DNA of 64,000 nucleotides from Lihuaxuella thermophila (GCF_900110165.1 NZ_FOCQ01000002.1:248001-312000); one strand, 5' to 3'; counted from the stretch's first letter, positions 17,753 to 27,012 are shown. Made by a program: numbers and translations. The notes: a model not told the origin generated them from the sequence alone.

Positions 17753-19196
17753 AATCGGTCCGTGATGAGGCGGGAAAGCGTATGGTGAACAGGACCCCGT
17801 TTTCGGTATTGGCAAGCTGGTAGGGAAAACGGTGGACTTCCAAAATGCGCTTCACAATGAACAAGCCCAGCCCACTTCCCCCGGTGTTGCGGTTCCTCGA
17901 TCTTTCCACGCGTGTGAATGCTTGAAAGAGGCGTTCAATCTCGCTTTCCTCAATATGTGTCCCTGTATTGTGAACGCGAAGGCAGACCCCGTCATCCGTG
18001 TCTGTTAGCGACACCGTGACGGTCGCTTTTTCCGGCGCGTATTTGATGGCGTTGTCGATGACATTGGAGATGGCTTTTTCCAGCCACGTGGGGTCCGCAT
18101 GGATGTGAACGGCGGGTTGGATGTTCGTTTGCAGGTGGATTTGTTTACTGCTGCTGAAGTAATCAAACCGTTTGATTACGTTTTCCACCAACTTTGACAG
18201 GGAAACGGGTTCCAGCTTTAAGGAGAAATCGACTCTTTCCAACTTGGACAATTCCAAAATCTCGTTCACCAATTCGCGCAATCCTTGCATAATCGCATAA
18301 GAGCGTTGCAAATATTTGTCTCTGTCACGGTAGGCCCCGATGTTGTGAATCATGCCTTCCAGCTGGCCCATCACGGCAGTGATCGGCGATTTCAGTTCAT
18401 GGGAGATCGTTGCGAGGAATTCCCGCCGCTTGGCTTCTTGTTCCCGCTCCCGCTGGATATCATCCTTCAGTTTGGCGTTGGCCTTGGTCAAATCGGACAT
18501 CGCCGCTTCCAGATTGCGGGACAATTCATTGAGGCTTCGCGACAGTTCGCCGATTTCGTCTTGGGACCCTTCTTCGCACTTTTCGCTGAAATCGAGTTGC
18601 GCCATCCGTTTGGCCACCCGGTTGATGCGCAAGAGGGGTTGGGAGATCACCTTGGCGTAAACCATCGCACCGCCGAGGGAGATGAGCAGAATGATCAAGC
18701 CGACATACGGCATGAACATGAATATGGCGTCAGACGCTTCGTCGATCGGCTGCAGGGTTGCGCTGATGAGGGCGATATAGGTTCCATCCAGAAAGCTGAG
18801 CGGTTTTTGTGCGGAATAGATGCGTTCTTCCTTCGTTTCGTTGGAGCGGAATCGCCCCTGGAGGGAGGGAGCCGACAGATCGGCAGGCAACCGTTTGATC
18901 AGGATATAGATGGGTGGACGATAAATCACGTTCCCCTCCAAATCGACAATCAGCAATCCCACATTGTACTGTTTGGCAAACGTGTCCAACTTCTCTTGCG
19001 CCTCGGTGACCGGGATGGAAGCGACCTGGGTCTTCAGTATATGGAAGCCATTTTCCAACCGGTTCATTTTGTATTGATAGTAAAAGGAGGGAAGGAGAAA
19101 GTAGAAGAGCAAGAAGATGAGCAGGGCCGAGACAAATAATAACAAGCTGGTGATGAGAAAGATTTTGCCGGTGATGCCTTGCCTCAGCTTATCCAT
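17751..19196 (-). CDS. Sensor histidine kinase
   Basis: A membrane kinase of 481 residues: a first membrane segment (IFLITSLLLFVSALLIFLLF), an extracellular sensor of about 130 residues, a second membrane segment (YVGLIILLISLGGAMVYA), a HAMP linker, a coiled coil, the phospho-acceptor motif LATISHELKSPITAVMGQLE, and the ATPase boxes with ISNVIDNAIKYAP, and GTGGSGLGLFIVKRIL (reads NTGGSGLGLF). The ATG at 19196 overlaps the response regulator stop (ATGGATAA), favouring coupling; a TTG at 19211 is the alternative. Signal unknown; together with the MacB-like transporter downstream a cell-envelope or peptide stress signal is plausible. Confidence 0.92.
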   Translation of the reverse strand: MDKLRQGITGKIFLITSLLLFVSALLIFLLFYFLLPSFYYQYKMNRLENGFHILKTQVASIPVTEAQEKLDTFAKQYNVGLLIVDLEGNVIYRPPIYILIKRLPADLSAPSLQGRFRSNETKEERIYSAQKPLSFLDGTYIALISATLQPIDEASDAIFMFMPYVGLIILLISLGGAMVYAKVISQPLLRINRVAKRMAQLDFSEKCEEGSQDEIGELSRSLNELSRNLEAAMSDLTKANAKLKDDIQREREQEAKRREFLATISHELKSPITAVMGQLEGMIHNIGAYRDRDKYLQRSYAIMQGLRELVNEILELSKLERVDFSLKLEPVSLSKLVENVIKRFDYFSSSKQIHLQTNIQPAVHIHADPTWLEKAISNVIDNAIKYAPEKATVTVSLTDTDDGVCLRVHNTGTHIEESEIERLFQAFTRVERSRNRNTGGSGLGLFIVKRILEVHRFPYQLANTENGVLFTIRFPASSRTD

Positions 19197-19851
19197 CAAT
19201 TTTATATCCAATCCCCTTTACCGTTTGTATATAAGGAACTCCCAATTTCTTTCGCAGGTTTTTGATATGCGTATCGACGACACGGGGATCGCCGTAAAAG
19301 TCGAACCCCCAGACCTGATTCAACAGCGCTTCGCGGCTTAACACTTTGCCGCGATTGCGCAAGAGCGCATGCAGGATTTCGAATTCCTTGGTCGTTAAAT
19401 CCACTTTTTGCTGGTGGACAGTCACTGTATACCCGTCGGCATCCAGTTTCAGCTCTTTATAGTGAAGCTGCTGAGGCGGTTGCGTCCGATGCGCGCGCCG
19501 CAACACGGCCTCCACGCGTTTAATCAGAACATTGAAAGAAAACGGTTTGGTGATATAGTCGTCTACGCCCAGCTCAAACCCTTTGATTTGATCGGGTTCT
19601 TCCCCCAGTGCGGTGAGCATGATGATCGGCACTTGCGACTTGGCGCGGATCATCTTGCAGACGCTGTACCCATCCAGATTGGGGAGCATCACATCCAACA
19701 TGACCAAGTCATACGGTTTTTTTTGATGCATGCGAATGCCTTCCAGCCCATCGCTGGCGACATCCACTTCATAATTCTGCGACTGCAGAAATTCCCGTAT
19801 CAACTCTTGGATATCCAGATCATCTTCGACAACCAGGACAGAATAAGACAT
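19189..19851 (-). CDS. OmpR-family response regulator
   Basis: A 220-residue regulator: receiver domain with acidic pocket (VVEDD), phospho-acceptor Asp in DLVMLDVMLP, Thr in IIMLTALG, Lys in DDYITKPFS, and a C-terminal winged helix (TKEFEILHALLRNRGKVLSREAL, VVDTHIKNLRKKLG). First gene of an operon with the kinase. A minus-strand TATAAT (19885-19880) serves as -10 and the candidate binding motif (19904-19912) falls in the -35 region, suggesting autoregulation. Confidence 0.95.
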   Translation of the reverse strand: MSYSVLVVEDDLDIQELIREFLQSQNYEVDVASDGLEGIRMHQKKPYDLVMLDVMLPNLDGYSVCKMIRAKSQVPIIMLTALGEEPDQIKGFELGVDDYITKPFSFNVLIKRVEAVLRRAHRTQPPQQLHYKELKLDADGYTVTVHQQKVDLTTKEFEILHALLRNRGKVLSREALLNQVWGFDFYGDPRVVDTHIKNLRKKLGVPYIQTVKGIGYKIDG

Positions 19852-19879
19852 TTTTCAGTTTCACCTCTACATCGCGACA

Positions 19880-19912
19880 ATTATAACGTATTCGCATGGA
19901 GTTTGTGTGAAG
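19880..19912 (-). promoter_or_regulatory. Promoter of the two-component operon with candidate regulator box
   Basis: Minus strand: CTTCACACA (19912-19904), 18 bases, TATAAT (19885-19880). No good -35 hexamer, as expected for an activator-dependent promoter. The nine-base box recurs upstream of the ABC permease. Confidence 0.5.
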
Positions 19913-20033
19913 GGCCGGATTCCAGCGGTTTCCTGTTTTTGGAAAAAACAGAAAACCGGATGGGCTGAATGTCGACAGGAATGAAAAGTTATGATTCCAT
20001 TCATCCATTCCGAGTCTGTACCTTCATAAACAA

Positions 20034-20080
20034 TGAAAAACCGATCACCCACTGTTTTGAAGCGAGTGATCGGTTTTTTA
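20034..20080 (-). terminator. Bidirectional terminator
   Basis: AAAAACCGATCAC and GTGATCGGTTTTTT arms around a loop of about 17 bases. T runs on both strands, so it can end the tetR operon from the right. Confidence 0.8.
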
Positions 20081-20088
20081 CCGTTTTT

Positions 20089-20736
20089 CTATCTGTCTAT
20101 GCCGTTAAATAAAATATCCAACATGAATTGAATTTCTTTCTCATCGTCCCATTCCTGATCAGGCAGGAGAATGGTTCTTGTTATCACATATCCGGCCAGC
20201 AAGCTGAGAATGATCCGGATTAAAGAGGAAAGGGGCATGCTTGAATGTTCGGCTTTACTCATGGTTTGGAATACTTGTGAAATCCTTGGCAACACACTTT
20301 GTTTCACAAACTTCGACATCACTTCGCGAAATTCCGGACTCAGGAGAAGTTCCTGGGATACTAACTTGATGACATCTGTGTTTTCTTTGGCAAATTCTAC
20401 TCTGTCCTTAAATATGGCGTGAAGAATATCATGATAGTCATTTTCTTTGCTTAAAATTCCATCTATACGTTCCAACAACATGGGTTGTAATGCTTGTAGC
20501 ATGGCAGGGTAAACCGTTTGTCTGAACAACTCCTGTTTACTGCCATAGTACTTAAAGAGAGTTTTCTCTGACACCTTTGCTTTTTGTGCAATGGACTGGG
20601 TAGTGGTTCCATCATAGCCCTTTTCTGCGAATAACTCCAGGGCTGCCCGGATGATATCTTTTTGTTTATCTGTCAGGTTGGTGTCGATCAAAATATTATG
20701 GGATTCCTTTAATAATGCTTTTAGTTGATCGTTCAT
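20089..20736 (-). CDS. TetR-family repressor of the rph-MFS operon
   Basis: A 215-residue regulator: N-terminal helix-turn-helix with DIIRAALELFAEKGYDGTTT, SIAQKAKVSEKTLFKYYGSK, and a helical ligand-binding domain. It is the last gene of a three-gene unit, starting 3 bases after the MFS stop. Position in the operon and palindromic sites upstream of the first gene (24759, 25097) suggest autorepression relieved by a drug-like ligand. Binding to those sites is inference. Confidence 0.9.
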   Translation of the reverse strand: MNDQLKALLKESHNILIDTNLTDKQKDIIRAALELFAEKGYDGTTTQSIAQKAKVSEKTLFKYYGSKQELFRQTVYPAMLQALQPMLLERIDGILSKENDYHDILHAIFKDRVEFAKENTDVIKLVSQELLLSPEFREVMSKFVKQSVLPRISQVFQTMSKAEHSSMPLSSLIRIILSLLAGYVITRTILLPDQEWDDEKEIQFMLDILFNGIDR

Positions 20737-20739
20737 TTT

Positions 20740-22119
20740 CTACCCCTTCCGTTCGCCTGTCACGGCTGCTCCTTCAAATTGACTGCCAATCAAAAACCCA
20801 AAAAGGCTGAGGAAGAAGAGAACCAAAAACAGAAGCCCGTATTGGAACGTTTTCTCTCCCCACCCTGATGTGATGGCTAGAATACTGGTCAAGACAGGTA
20901 TTCCGATGGCGCCTCCAATATTTCTGCTCAGTTGAACCATTCCGCCAACTGTCGCCTGGTATTTTTCAGATACAGCGTTTTGGGCTGGCAGTAAGAAAGT
21001 CGGCATGATCGTGCCTACACCGAAGCCGATGATAAACGCGAAAATATAAATACTAAAAACCGGCAAAACCATAAAACTTGAGATGCTTGTCCCGAAAAGA
21101 CCCGTTGCCGATGTCAGCCAACCCGTTCGCGCCAACATTTTGTAAGAAATCTTTTGTATCATGCGACCCGAAAAGAGTATACCGGTGCTTAACCCCAGCA
21201 TCAGCGGCAGTAAAAATGGAGTGCTTTGACTGGAGCTGCCTTCAAATATAACGGTAGCGTAAAGAGGAAAGACAGCAATGGCTCCATACATTAATATGCC
21301 TACAAACAGGGCACTCAGATTCGCTAAGGACACGTTGCGAATCCGGATCAGACCTGGTGACAAGACGGGATCCGGGTGTTTGTTCTCTTGAAACATAAAC
21401 CAGATAAACAACAGAATACTGGCAACCAGCAGGGTGGTGGTGTTCCAATTCCAACCGGACTTTTCGTATACGGTCCAGGTTTGGATAAATAAGGCGATGG
21501 CGGCACCGAGCAGCAATGCTCCCCAATAGTCCATATTTTTCAAGGAAGTTGGTTCTGTTTGTTCCCTGTGCATCTGGGCGAACTGGATGGTGATCAAGGA
21601 AAGGAGTCCCAATGGAATGACCATATAGAAGCCGGAAGACCATCCATAGGATGCGGAAACGATTCCTCCGGCAACCGGTCCCAACAGATTGGAAAACAGT
21701 TGAATAGCAGCAAAGGCACTCAGCGCTTTTCCCCTGCTTTCAATAGGGAACAATGTCCCGATTAAAGCGACTGTGACCGGACCGAGTGCACCAGCCCCGA
21801 CTCCTTGAATCAACCGTGCCATAACCAAAAATGAAAGAGACGGTGCCAGCCCGCACAGGAAAGATCCGATGAGAAAAACAGACATCCCCAGGGTGAAAAA
21901 CAACTTATAACCATAAAGATCGGCTAATTTGGCGAACAACGGGATTGTAATCGTGGACATCAGCAAATATCCGCTAAAAACCCATCCATACAAGTGGGAA
22001 TCGCCCAATTCCCGAGCGGCTTGGGGAAGGATGGTGGCGACGACGGTTTGCATCATCATGTTCGCCGCCGCCCCCAATAGAATCCCCGTGAATATAATCG
22101 ACCGCTTACTCATTTTCAT
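20740..22119 (-). CDS. MFS multidrug efflux transporter (DHA2/EmrB-like)
   Basis: A 459-residue transporter with about 14 hydrophobic segments. The N-terminal part resembles EmrB/QacA proteins: LYGWVFSGYLLMSTITIPLF followed by AKLADLYGYK (motif A region), then RLIQGVGAGALGPVTVALIG (motif C-like Gly pattern). Start ATG 22119 lies inside the end of the upstream enzyme gene (overlap 14 bases), with GGAGA 9 bases ahead; a GTG three bases earlier is possible. Co-expressed with the phosphotransferase and TetR, so likely an exporter of the same drug class. Confidence 0.9.
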   Translation of the reverse strand: MKMSKRSIIFTGILLGAAANMMMQTVVATILPQAARELGDSHLYGWVFSGYLLMSTITIPLFAKLADLYGYKLFFTLGMSVFLIGSFLCGLAPSLSFLVMARLIQGVGAGALGPVTVALIGTLFPIESRGKALSAFAAIQLFSNLLGPVAGGIVSASYGWSSGFYMVIPLGLLSLITIQFAQMHREQTEPTSLKNMDYWGALLLGAAIALFIQTWTVYEKSGWNWNTTTLLVASILLFIWFMFQENKHPDPVLSPGLIRIRNVSLANLSALFVGILMYGAIAVFPLYATVIFEGSSSQSTPFLLPLMLGLSTGILFSGRMIQKISYKMLARTGWLTSATGLFGTSISSFMVLPVFSIYIFAFIIGFGVGTIMPTFLLPAQNAVSEKYQATVGGMVQLSRNIGGAIGIPVLTSILAITSGWGEKTFQYGLLFLVLFFLSLFGFLIGSQFEGAAVTGERKG

Positions 22120-24724
22120 CACTTAAAATCTCCACAAATCCCTGGTTTCCGTCCACACGAATCATCTGCCCGTCTTTGATTTTCCTGGTCGCATCATCTA
22201 CTCCCACCACGGCCGGAATTCCATATTCGCGGGCCACCACCGAACCGTGTGTCATCAATCCCCCAACCTCGGTAACCAATGCTTTGGCTGATTGGAACAA
22301 GGGGGTCCACCCGGGATCGGTATGAGGAGCAACGAGAATTTCCCCCTCATTGAGATGGGCTTCTTCCGGTTTCAGGACGATCCGTGCCTTTCCTTCAACG
22401 ACACCGGCTGAAGCGGCTGTTCCAACAAGCGCCCCTTCGGGAAATTTGCCTTTCCGGGGGGAACCTGTTACGATTTCCCCTTCACTCGTCATGACTTTGG
22501 GCGGGTTCAATGTTTGGTGCCATTCATATTGTTCTTTGCGCTCAGCAACCAATGAGACGGGATCTTGTTTCAACTCCCCTTTGCCGAGTTGGACCAGCTC
22601 GTCAAGAGTCAAGAAAAAGACATCCTCTTTCTGCTGTAGAATCCCTTTCTTTACCAGCTCGTCCGCTTCAGATAGAATCACTTTTTTGCACTCATCCAAA
22701 ATCAATGTAAACAAATATTTCGGGTGCTCCCGAAGCCCGCCCATGGATCGGTAGACTTCAATCAGACGTTTGATCCGTTTGGCCTTAAAACCGCTGTTTC
22801 CGACCTGATCCAGAATTCGCCTTGCAGCTTCTTTCGCTTCCTGTTCTCCCTGAATGAATTTTTCCCGATGCTCCCCCGGCTTCACGCTGCGCATGTGTCC
22901 CAGGATGGCGGGAACCAGCTGGGTAGGGGCTTCACGCCAGCGTGGCCGGGTCAGGTCGATTTCCCCCGGACAACGATGTCCGTATTTGGCGATAAACGCT
23001 TCAAACGCCCGTTTAAACCTATCTCCCCCGCGTACATGGAAGAGTCCTTCATAGAACGTCCGGTCATTTGCCTGTTTGAGGTACTCTTCCACTTCGGGCA
23101 GTTCGCGGACCAGATCGGCCAAATCACCGATCACCAAGCCCATTTCACTCGTGATATTGCCCGGGAGGGACTTGTTGAGCCGATGGAGTTCCTGGTCACT
23201 CTCCAGCAATTTCTTCAGCAATAATAATGAGATCGGGAAACAGGCGACGTATGGGAAGATGTTGTGTATTAAATCCTTAGCAAAGATGCTTAATTGATGT
23301 TGGAGAGCTTCTAAGCGTCTCTCCCCATTTTCACCCTGCAATTGTTCCCGGAACTCCGTCCATTTTTTCTGCATAAAGCTTTCAACGGTGCTTTTCGCTA
23401 ATTTCGGATCCCGCTTCCAAAGATTTTTCCACACCTCCCTGATGATCGGAGTCACCAGTCGTCGTGCTGACTGAACCAAACCCGGTTGAGGGGGAACCCG
23501 AAGAAACTCGGGACGCTGGATCACTTCACGGATGGCGTTGCTGACCGCTTCATCAAATAAATGACCGATAAATTTGGGAAATATGGTTCTGCCCAGCTTG
23601 GTACGAAGCACTTCCGTTGGGTCGATAAACAGACGTCCGCCGGCTTTCAAAAATACATTTTTCGGAAAAACGGTTTGCAGTACCGAAAGCCCCAGTGGTT
23701 TCATGGCATTTGTCATCATTTGTACATGACCGAATGAGATCATGACACGAAGCGGTTCCTGCGGCATGTCAGGCAGAGGATACAGTGACGTGACCGGCCG
23801 GCTTTGCACAACAAAGATCTTTCCGTTTTCAATACAGAACTCAATATCTTGTGGAGAGCCAAAATGCGTTTCGATTTTTTTACCCAGCTCAGCCAAACGC
23901 AAAATTTGGCTGTCCGTCAACGCTTGTTGGGTCTGCTGATCGGGAGGCAGGTCTTTTTTTATCGTACCGCCTTCAGGAAGGGAATAAATGGCGATTTTCT
24001 TTTCCGATACATTCTTGAGGATGATTTGACCCGCTTTCACTTTGTACAAATCGGCTGAAACTATCCCGGACACAATCGCTTCTCCCAATCCGAAGCTGGC
24101 GTCGATGGAAACCACTTTACGATTTCCGCTCACAGGATCGGCGGTGAACATGATACCGGATACTTCCGGGTTTACCATCCGCTGCACCACGACAGACAGG
24201 TAAACCTGGCGATGATCGAAGCCGTTTTTAGCCCGGTAGGCGATCGCGCGATCCGTGAACAACGAGGCCCAGCACTTCCGGACGTGTCGAAGCAGTTCAT
24301 CCTGTCCCCGGATGTTCAAATAGGTATCCTGCTGTCCGGCGAACGAAGCGGTAGGCAGATCCTCAGCCGTTGCACTGGAACGGATGGCATAAGCATACCT
24401 GGTTCCGACCGCCTCCCAGGCATGAATGATGTCACTTTTCAACTCGGCGGGGATCTCCAGTTGAAGCAAGTGGGAACGGATCCGCTCCCCCCATTTCCGC
24501 AATTGATTTAAATCATTCGGGTTCAGTTTATTGAGTTCACCGAGCAGCGAATCCATTTCGGGACTGGTGGCAATAAAGGTTTTGTAGGCATGAGTTGTTA
24601 CGCAAAATCCACCAGGTACCGGGAACCCTGCCTTGCTCAGCTCACCCAGGTTGGCTCCCTTTCCCCCGACATAAGGCAGGCTGGACCGGTCCACTTGGTC
24701 AAAAAACAATACATGGGATTTCAT
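22106..24724 (-). CDS. Rifamycin phosphotransferase / PEP-synthase-like enzyme
   Basis: An 872-residue three-domain enzyme: N-terminal ATP-grasp (LPYVGGKGANLGELSKAGFP, AIRSSATAEDLPTASFAGQQ), a long central helical domain (about 330-750) and a C-terminal swivelling His domain with TDPGWTPLF and GGLMTHGSVVAREYGIPAV carrying the phospho-histidine. Domain order, length near 870 and the middle domain in place of the PEP-synthase barrel match Rph enzymes that phosphorylate rifampicin, annotated as PEP synthase in many genomes. Start ATG with GAGAGGTGA. The rph-associated element was looked for upstream and not seen; instead TetR-type palindromes are present. Ligand therefore uncertain. Confidence 0.8.
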   Translation of the reverse strand: MKSHVLFFDQVDRSSLPYVGGKGANLGELSKAGFPVPGGFCVTTHAYKTFIATSPEMDSLLGELNKLNPNDLNQLRKWGERIRSHLLQLEIPAELKSDIIHAWEAVGTRYAYAIRSSATAEDLPTASFAGQQDTYLNIRGQDELLRHVRKCWASLFTDRAIAYRAKNGFDHRQVYLSVVVQRMVNPEVSGIMFTADPVSGNRKVVSIDASFGLGEAIVSGIVSADLYKVKAGQIILKNVSEKKIAIYSLPEGGTIKKDLPPDQQTQQALTDSQILRLAELGKKIETHFGSPQDIEFCIENGKIFVVQSRPVTSLYPLPDMPQEPLRVMISFGHVQMMTNAMKPLGLSVLQTVFPKNVFLKAGGRLFIDPTEVLRTKLGRTIFPKFIGHLFDEAVSNAIREVIQRPEFLRVPPQPGLVQSARRLVTPIIREVWKNLWKRDPKLAKSTVESFMQKKWTEFREQLQGENGERRLEALQHQLSIFAKDLIHNIFPYVACFPISLLLLKKLLESDQELHRLNKSLPGNITSEMGLVIGDLADLVRELPEVEEYLKQANDRTFYEGLFHVRGGDRFKRAFEAFIAKYGHRCPGEIDLTRPRWREAPTQLVPAILGHMRSVKPGEHREKFIQGEQEAKEAARRILDQVGNSGFKAKRIKRLIEVYRSMGGLREHPKYLFTLILDECKKVILSEADELVKKGILQQKEDVFFLTLDELVQLGKGELKQDPVSLVAERKEQYEWHQTLNPPKVMTSEGEIVTGSPRKGKFPEGALVGTAASAGVVEGKARIVLKPEEAHLNEGEILVAPHTDPGWTPLFQSAKALVTEVGGLMTHGSVVAREYGIPAVVGVDDATRKIKDGQMIRVDGNQGFVEILSDENE

Positions 24725-24758
24725 TGATTGGTCACCTCTCTTTTATGATGAAAAATAA

Positions 24759-24774
24759 AGTGAGTCCTTACTCT
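24759..24774. promoter_or_regulatory. Candidate TetR operator upstream of rph-like gene
   Basis: AGTGAGTCCTTACTCT, with the dyad GAGT-N4-ACTC (24762-24773). It lies about 40 bases before the start codon, where a bound repressor would block the promoter. Shares AGTGAGT with the perfect palindrome at 25097. Confidence 0.5.
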
Positions 24775-25096
24775 GATTTCGGTGTGCTCCGAGTGACTTT
24801 ACATTTTTGCAATGAATATATAAGAGTATTGGCAAAAGCCCGGTAATAGATTTCTCATTTTTCTGTCAAAGTTTTGTGTGTCACGACGAGGGGAGAATTT
24901 TGTCTCGCTTCCGATCCCGCCCTGCAAAGAGGCACAAATGGCTGCTCCCGGAACGAGAGAACAGAGTTTGAAGGGACGATCTGGTCAGCTTTCCATAAAT
25001 AAATTAAGCACTTACTTTACAATCGGTTTGATCAGCCCCTCCTTATAGAAGAAAATCAGTTCAGGTTCATTCTAATATAAACTTTTATGGGTGTAA

Positions 25097-25160
25097 AGTG
25101 AGTACTCACTCTAGAGATGGGAGGTGAGTGTTTTTGTCCGAAAAACGGATGGTATTATGA
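25097..25160 (+). pseudogene. Operator and start of a deleted gene
   Basis: AGTGAGTACTCACT (25097-25110) is a perfect 14-base palindrome. It is followed by GGGAGGTGAG and a TTG-initiated frame (25134-25160, MSEKRMVL) that stops after eight codons. This looks like the promoter, operator, ribosome binding site and first codons of a gene otherwise lost. Confidence 0.45.
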
Positions 25161-25200
25161 TCCAAATATTTAAAAATCAGTGAACTGGGAGGGAAGATGT

Positions 25201-25470
25201 ATGTCTTATCACATTAGCGTGAGAGTTGGAGCAGTGATTATAATCATTCCATTCTTTTAGTTGAAATCAAAGACGAAAAAGGAAATCCATTATAATCTTC
25301 CGGCAGGTGGCGTTAAATCTAATGAATCAATTATTGAAGCTGTTAAAAGAGAAGTAAAAGAAGAAACATCTGTTGATGTTGAAGTTTGTCCACTAGTATT
25401 TGTCTATGAGTATGCTCCTCATCTGAATTCCCATAAATACGGAGCTATCCACTCATTAGGATTCGATCCG
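25201..25470 (+). pseudogene. Nudix hydrolase remnant
   Basis: The Nudix box GGVKSNESIIEAVKREVKEE (G-x5-E-x7-R-E-x2-E-E) is clear at about 25306-25365. The upstream part reads SVRVGAVII in one frame, NHSILLVEIKDEKG in a second, then returns to the first for YNLPAGG, so there are two compensating frameshifts with a stop between. The C-terminal third after KYGAIHSLG is missing; it runs into the 3' end of the opposing regulator gene. Confidence 0.8.
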
Positions 25471-26139
25471 GCGTTTGAGCGCATTCTTGTCCAAAATGAT
25501 CATTTCCCGGCGGTATTTTTCAATCAATTGTTCCTTTTTCAGTTGATTTAACAGACGATTCACTGTTTCTCGGGATGTACCGACCGTATTGGCGAGCTCT
25601 TGGTTGGTCATGGGCAATTGGATGTGAATCCGGGAGCCGTGTACTTTTCCGTGTTTGTCTGCCAGATATAGCAAAAAGGACAGAATCCTGCTGTTGGCAT
25701 CAGAACCGGTCAACTGCTGAAGTTTCTGTTGGAGTTCCCGGATTTTTTCACTCATGACATCAATGACTTTAATGGCAATCGAGGGCATGGACAAGATCAG
25801 TTGCTCGAAAGCGTGAACGGGAATCGCCAAAAGACGCGTATCCACAAGGGCTTCCGTTGTTGCCGGATAAGGTGTCTGATTAAAGAAACCGGTATGGGGA
25901 AACATATCGCCGGTTTGCAGCAGCGATACAATTTGTTCATGGCCGGCCTCATCCGTTTTATAGGCTTTGACAAGTCCGTCCTGAATAAAAAATACCGCTT
26001 CGATTTCGCTTCCTTCTGTGAAGATGGTCGTCTTTTTCCGAAAAACGCGATGAATGGCGATTTCCTGGACACAGGCCAATTCCTGCGGGCTTAAGTCTCG
26101 GAATATGGAAAACTGTTGCAAACCATTCCGTTTTTCCAT
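25456..26139 (-). CDS. Crp/Fnr-family transcription regulator
   Basis: A 227-residue regulator: cyclic-nucleotide-like beta roll (FSIFRDLSPQELACVQEIA, GDMFPHTGFF), a long dimer helix (MSEKIRELQQKLQQL), and a C-terminal helix-turn-helix MTNQELANTVGTSRETVNRL. The recognition helix has Arg-Glu-x-x-x-Arg (RETVNR), the residues that read TGTGA half-sites in Crp and Fnr. No cysteine cluster for an Fe-S centre is visible, so it is closer to ArcR/Crp types than to Fnr. ATG 26139 is chosen for AAAGGA spacing; upstream starts lack a site. A matching TGTGA-N6-TCACA box lies upstream of hmp. Confidence 0.9.
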   Translation of the reverse strand: MEKRNGLQQFSIFRDLSPQELACVQEIAIHRVFRKKTTIFTEGSEIEAVFFIQDGLVKAYKTDEAGHEQIVSLLQTGDMFPHTGFFNQTPYPATTEALVDTRLLAIPVHAFEQLILSMPSIAIKVIDVMSEKIRELQQKLQQLTGSDANSRILSFLLYLADKHGKVHGSRIHIQLPMTNQELANTVGTSRETVNRLLNQLKKEQLIEKYRREMIILDKNALKRRIES

Positions 26140-26403
26140 CAACATATTCCTTTCTTCAAGATTGATTTTAAAATAACAAATGCAGAGCCCGTCGATGTAC
26201 CTCATCATGGATCAGCGAGCGGTTGTGATACAAAACACGGCTCTTATGGACGTTTGCCGCTGCGATCGTTCATTTATAACATAGAAAGTTCGCCCGTTCC
26301 GGAATGCAGCCCCCATAGCCACCCTGAATCGGTGATCTGTATCTCATACGGTGCCGATGATAAAATGAAGAAATGGATAAACCGATGATGAGAAGGAGAA
26401 ATG

Positions 26404-26817
26404 ATGTTGATTCGGATCATTTTATTTTTTCACGTTCTGGGGGCGGTCGGAATGGGATTTTACCTTGTATTGCCCTTCTTCCTGCAAAGGATGGTTCTTC
26501 AAAATAGATCCGTTCTCCACGTATTGTACTGGTTGAACTTTCTCAGTCAATGGATTCTCGTCGTTCAGTTGTTCACGGGCGGTTACTTGTACACAAAAGG
26601 TGAATACTCCGCCCAGTGGACGATTCTTGTGGCACTCGCCTATTTGGCGATCGGCGGATTCGGTGGGATGTTTGGCTATCATATCCGTCATTTTCTTAAA
26701 TCTCCCCGTAAATATGAACTTGAACCATGGATGCGAAAAGTTCGCTTTTTCGGCCTCTTAACGGCCGTCTCCATGTTCATGATCGTCGTGTTGATGTTAT
26801 TTCCCTATTGGATCTAA
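26404..26817 (+). CDS. Small four-helix membrane protein
   Basis: About 137 residues with four hydrophobic segments (residues about 2-26, 42-60, 73-93, 114-136) and a short charged loop KSPRKYELEPWMRK between the third and fourth. No known motif recognised. Three start codons follow in a row; AAGGAG (26393-26398) fits ATG 26404 or TTG 26407 better than ATG 26401. Lies between the Crp/Fnr regulator and hmp and is followed by a strong terminator. Function unknown. Confidence 0.75.
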   Translation: MLIRIILFFHVLGAVGMGFYLVLPFFLQRMVLQNRSVLHVLYWLNFLSQWILVVQLFTGGYLYTKGEYSAQWTILVALAYLAIGGFGGMFGYHIRHFLKSPRKYELEPWMRKVRFFGLLTAVSMFMIVVLMLFPYWI

Positions 26818-26974
26818 AAAACACAGCCCCGGCTTCATGAATCCCGTGATTGTTATCAACAGGTTGAACCGGTGAAAGATCCCTGCCGGATTTCGGTGGT
26901 GAATCTATCAATGGATTCTCGTTTCGATTACACGCCTCTGATTTTTTGGTTTGGACAAAAAAGTTCGACTGACG

Positions 26975-27012
26975 ATGACTTGAGAGCTTTTTGAAACTCA
27001 AGTCATTTTTTT
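26975..27012 (+). terminator. Terminator upstream of hmp
   Basis: ATGACTTGAG (26975-26984) pairs with CTCAAGTCAT (26997-27006), then seven T. Confidence 0.85.

Larger units (their letters stand above)
24725..25200. other. Gene-poor regulatory stretch
   Basis: Contains the operator-like site at 24759, a likely minus-strand promoter (TTGCCA near 24835, then TATATT), a half-site AGCACTTACTTT at about 25008, the perfect palindrome at 25097 and a start-codon relic at 25134. No complete gene. Confidence 0.6.

Noticed and set aside
26220-26260. Second Fnr/Crp box (TGTGATACAAAACACG) upstream of the small membrane gene
   Set aside because: Only the left half fits; the right half matches three of five bases.
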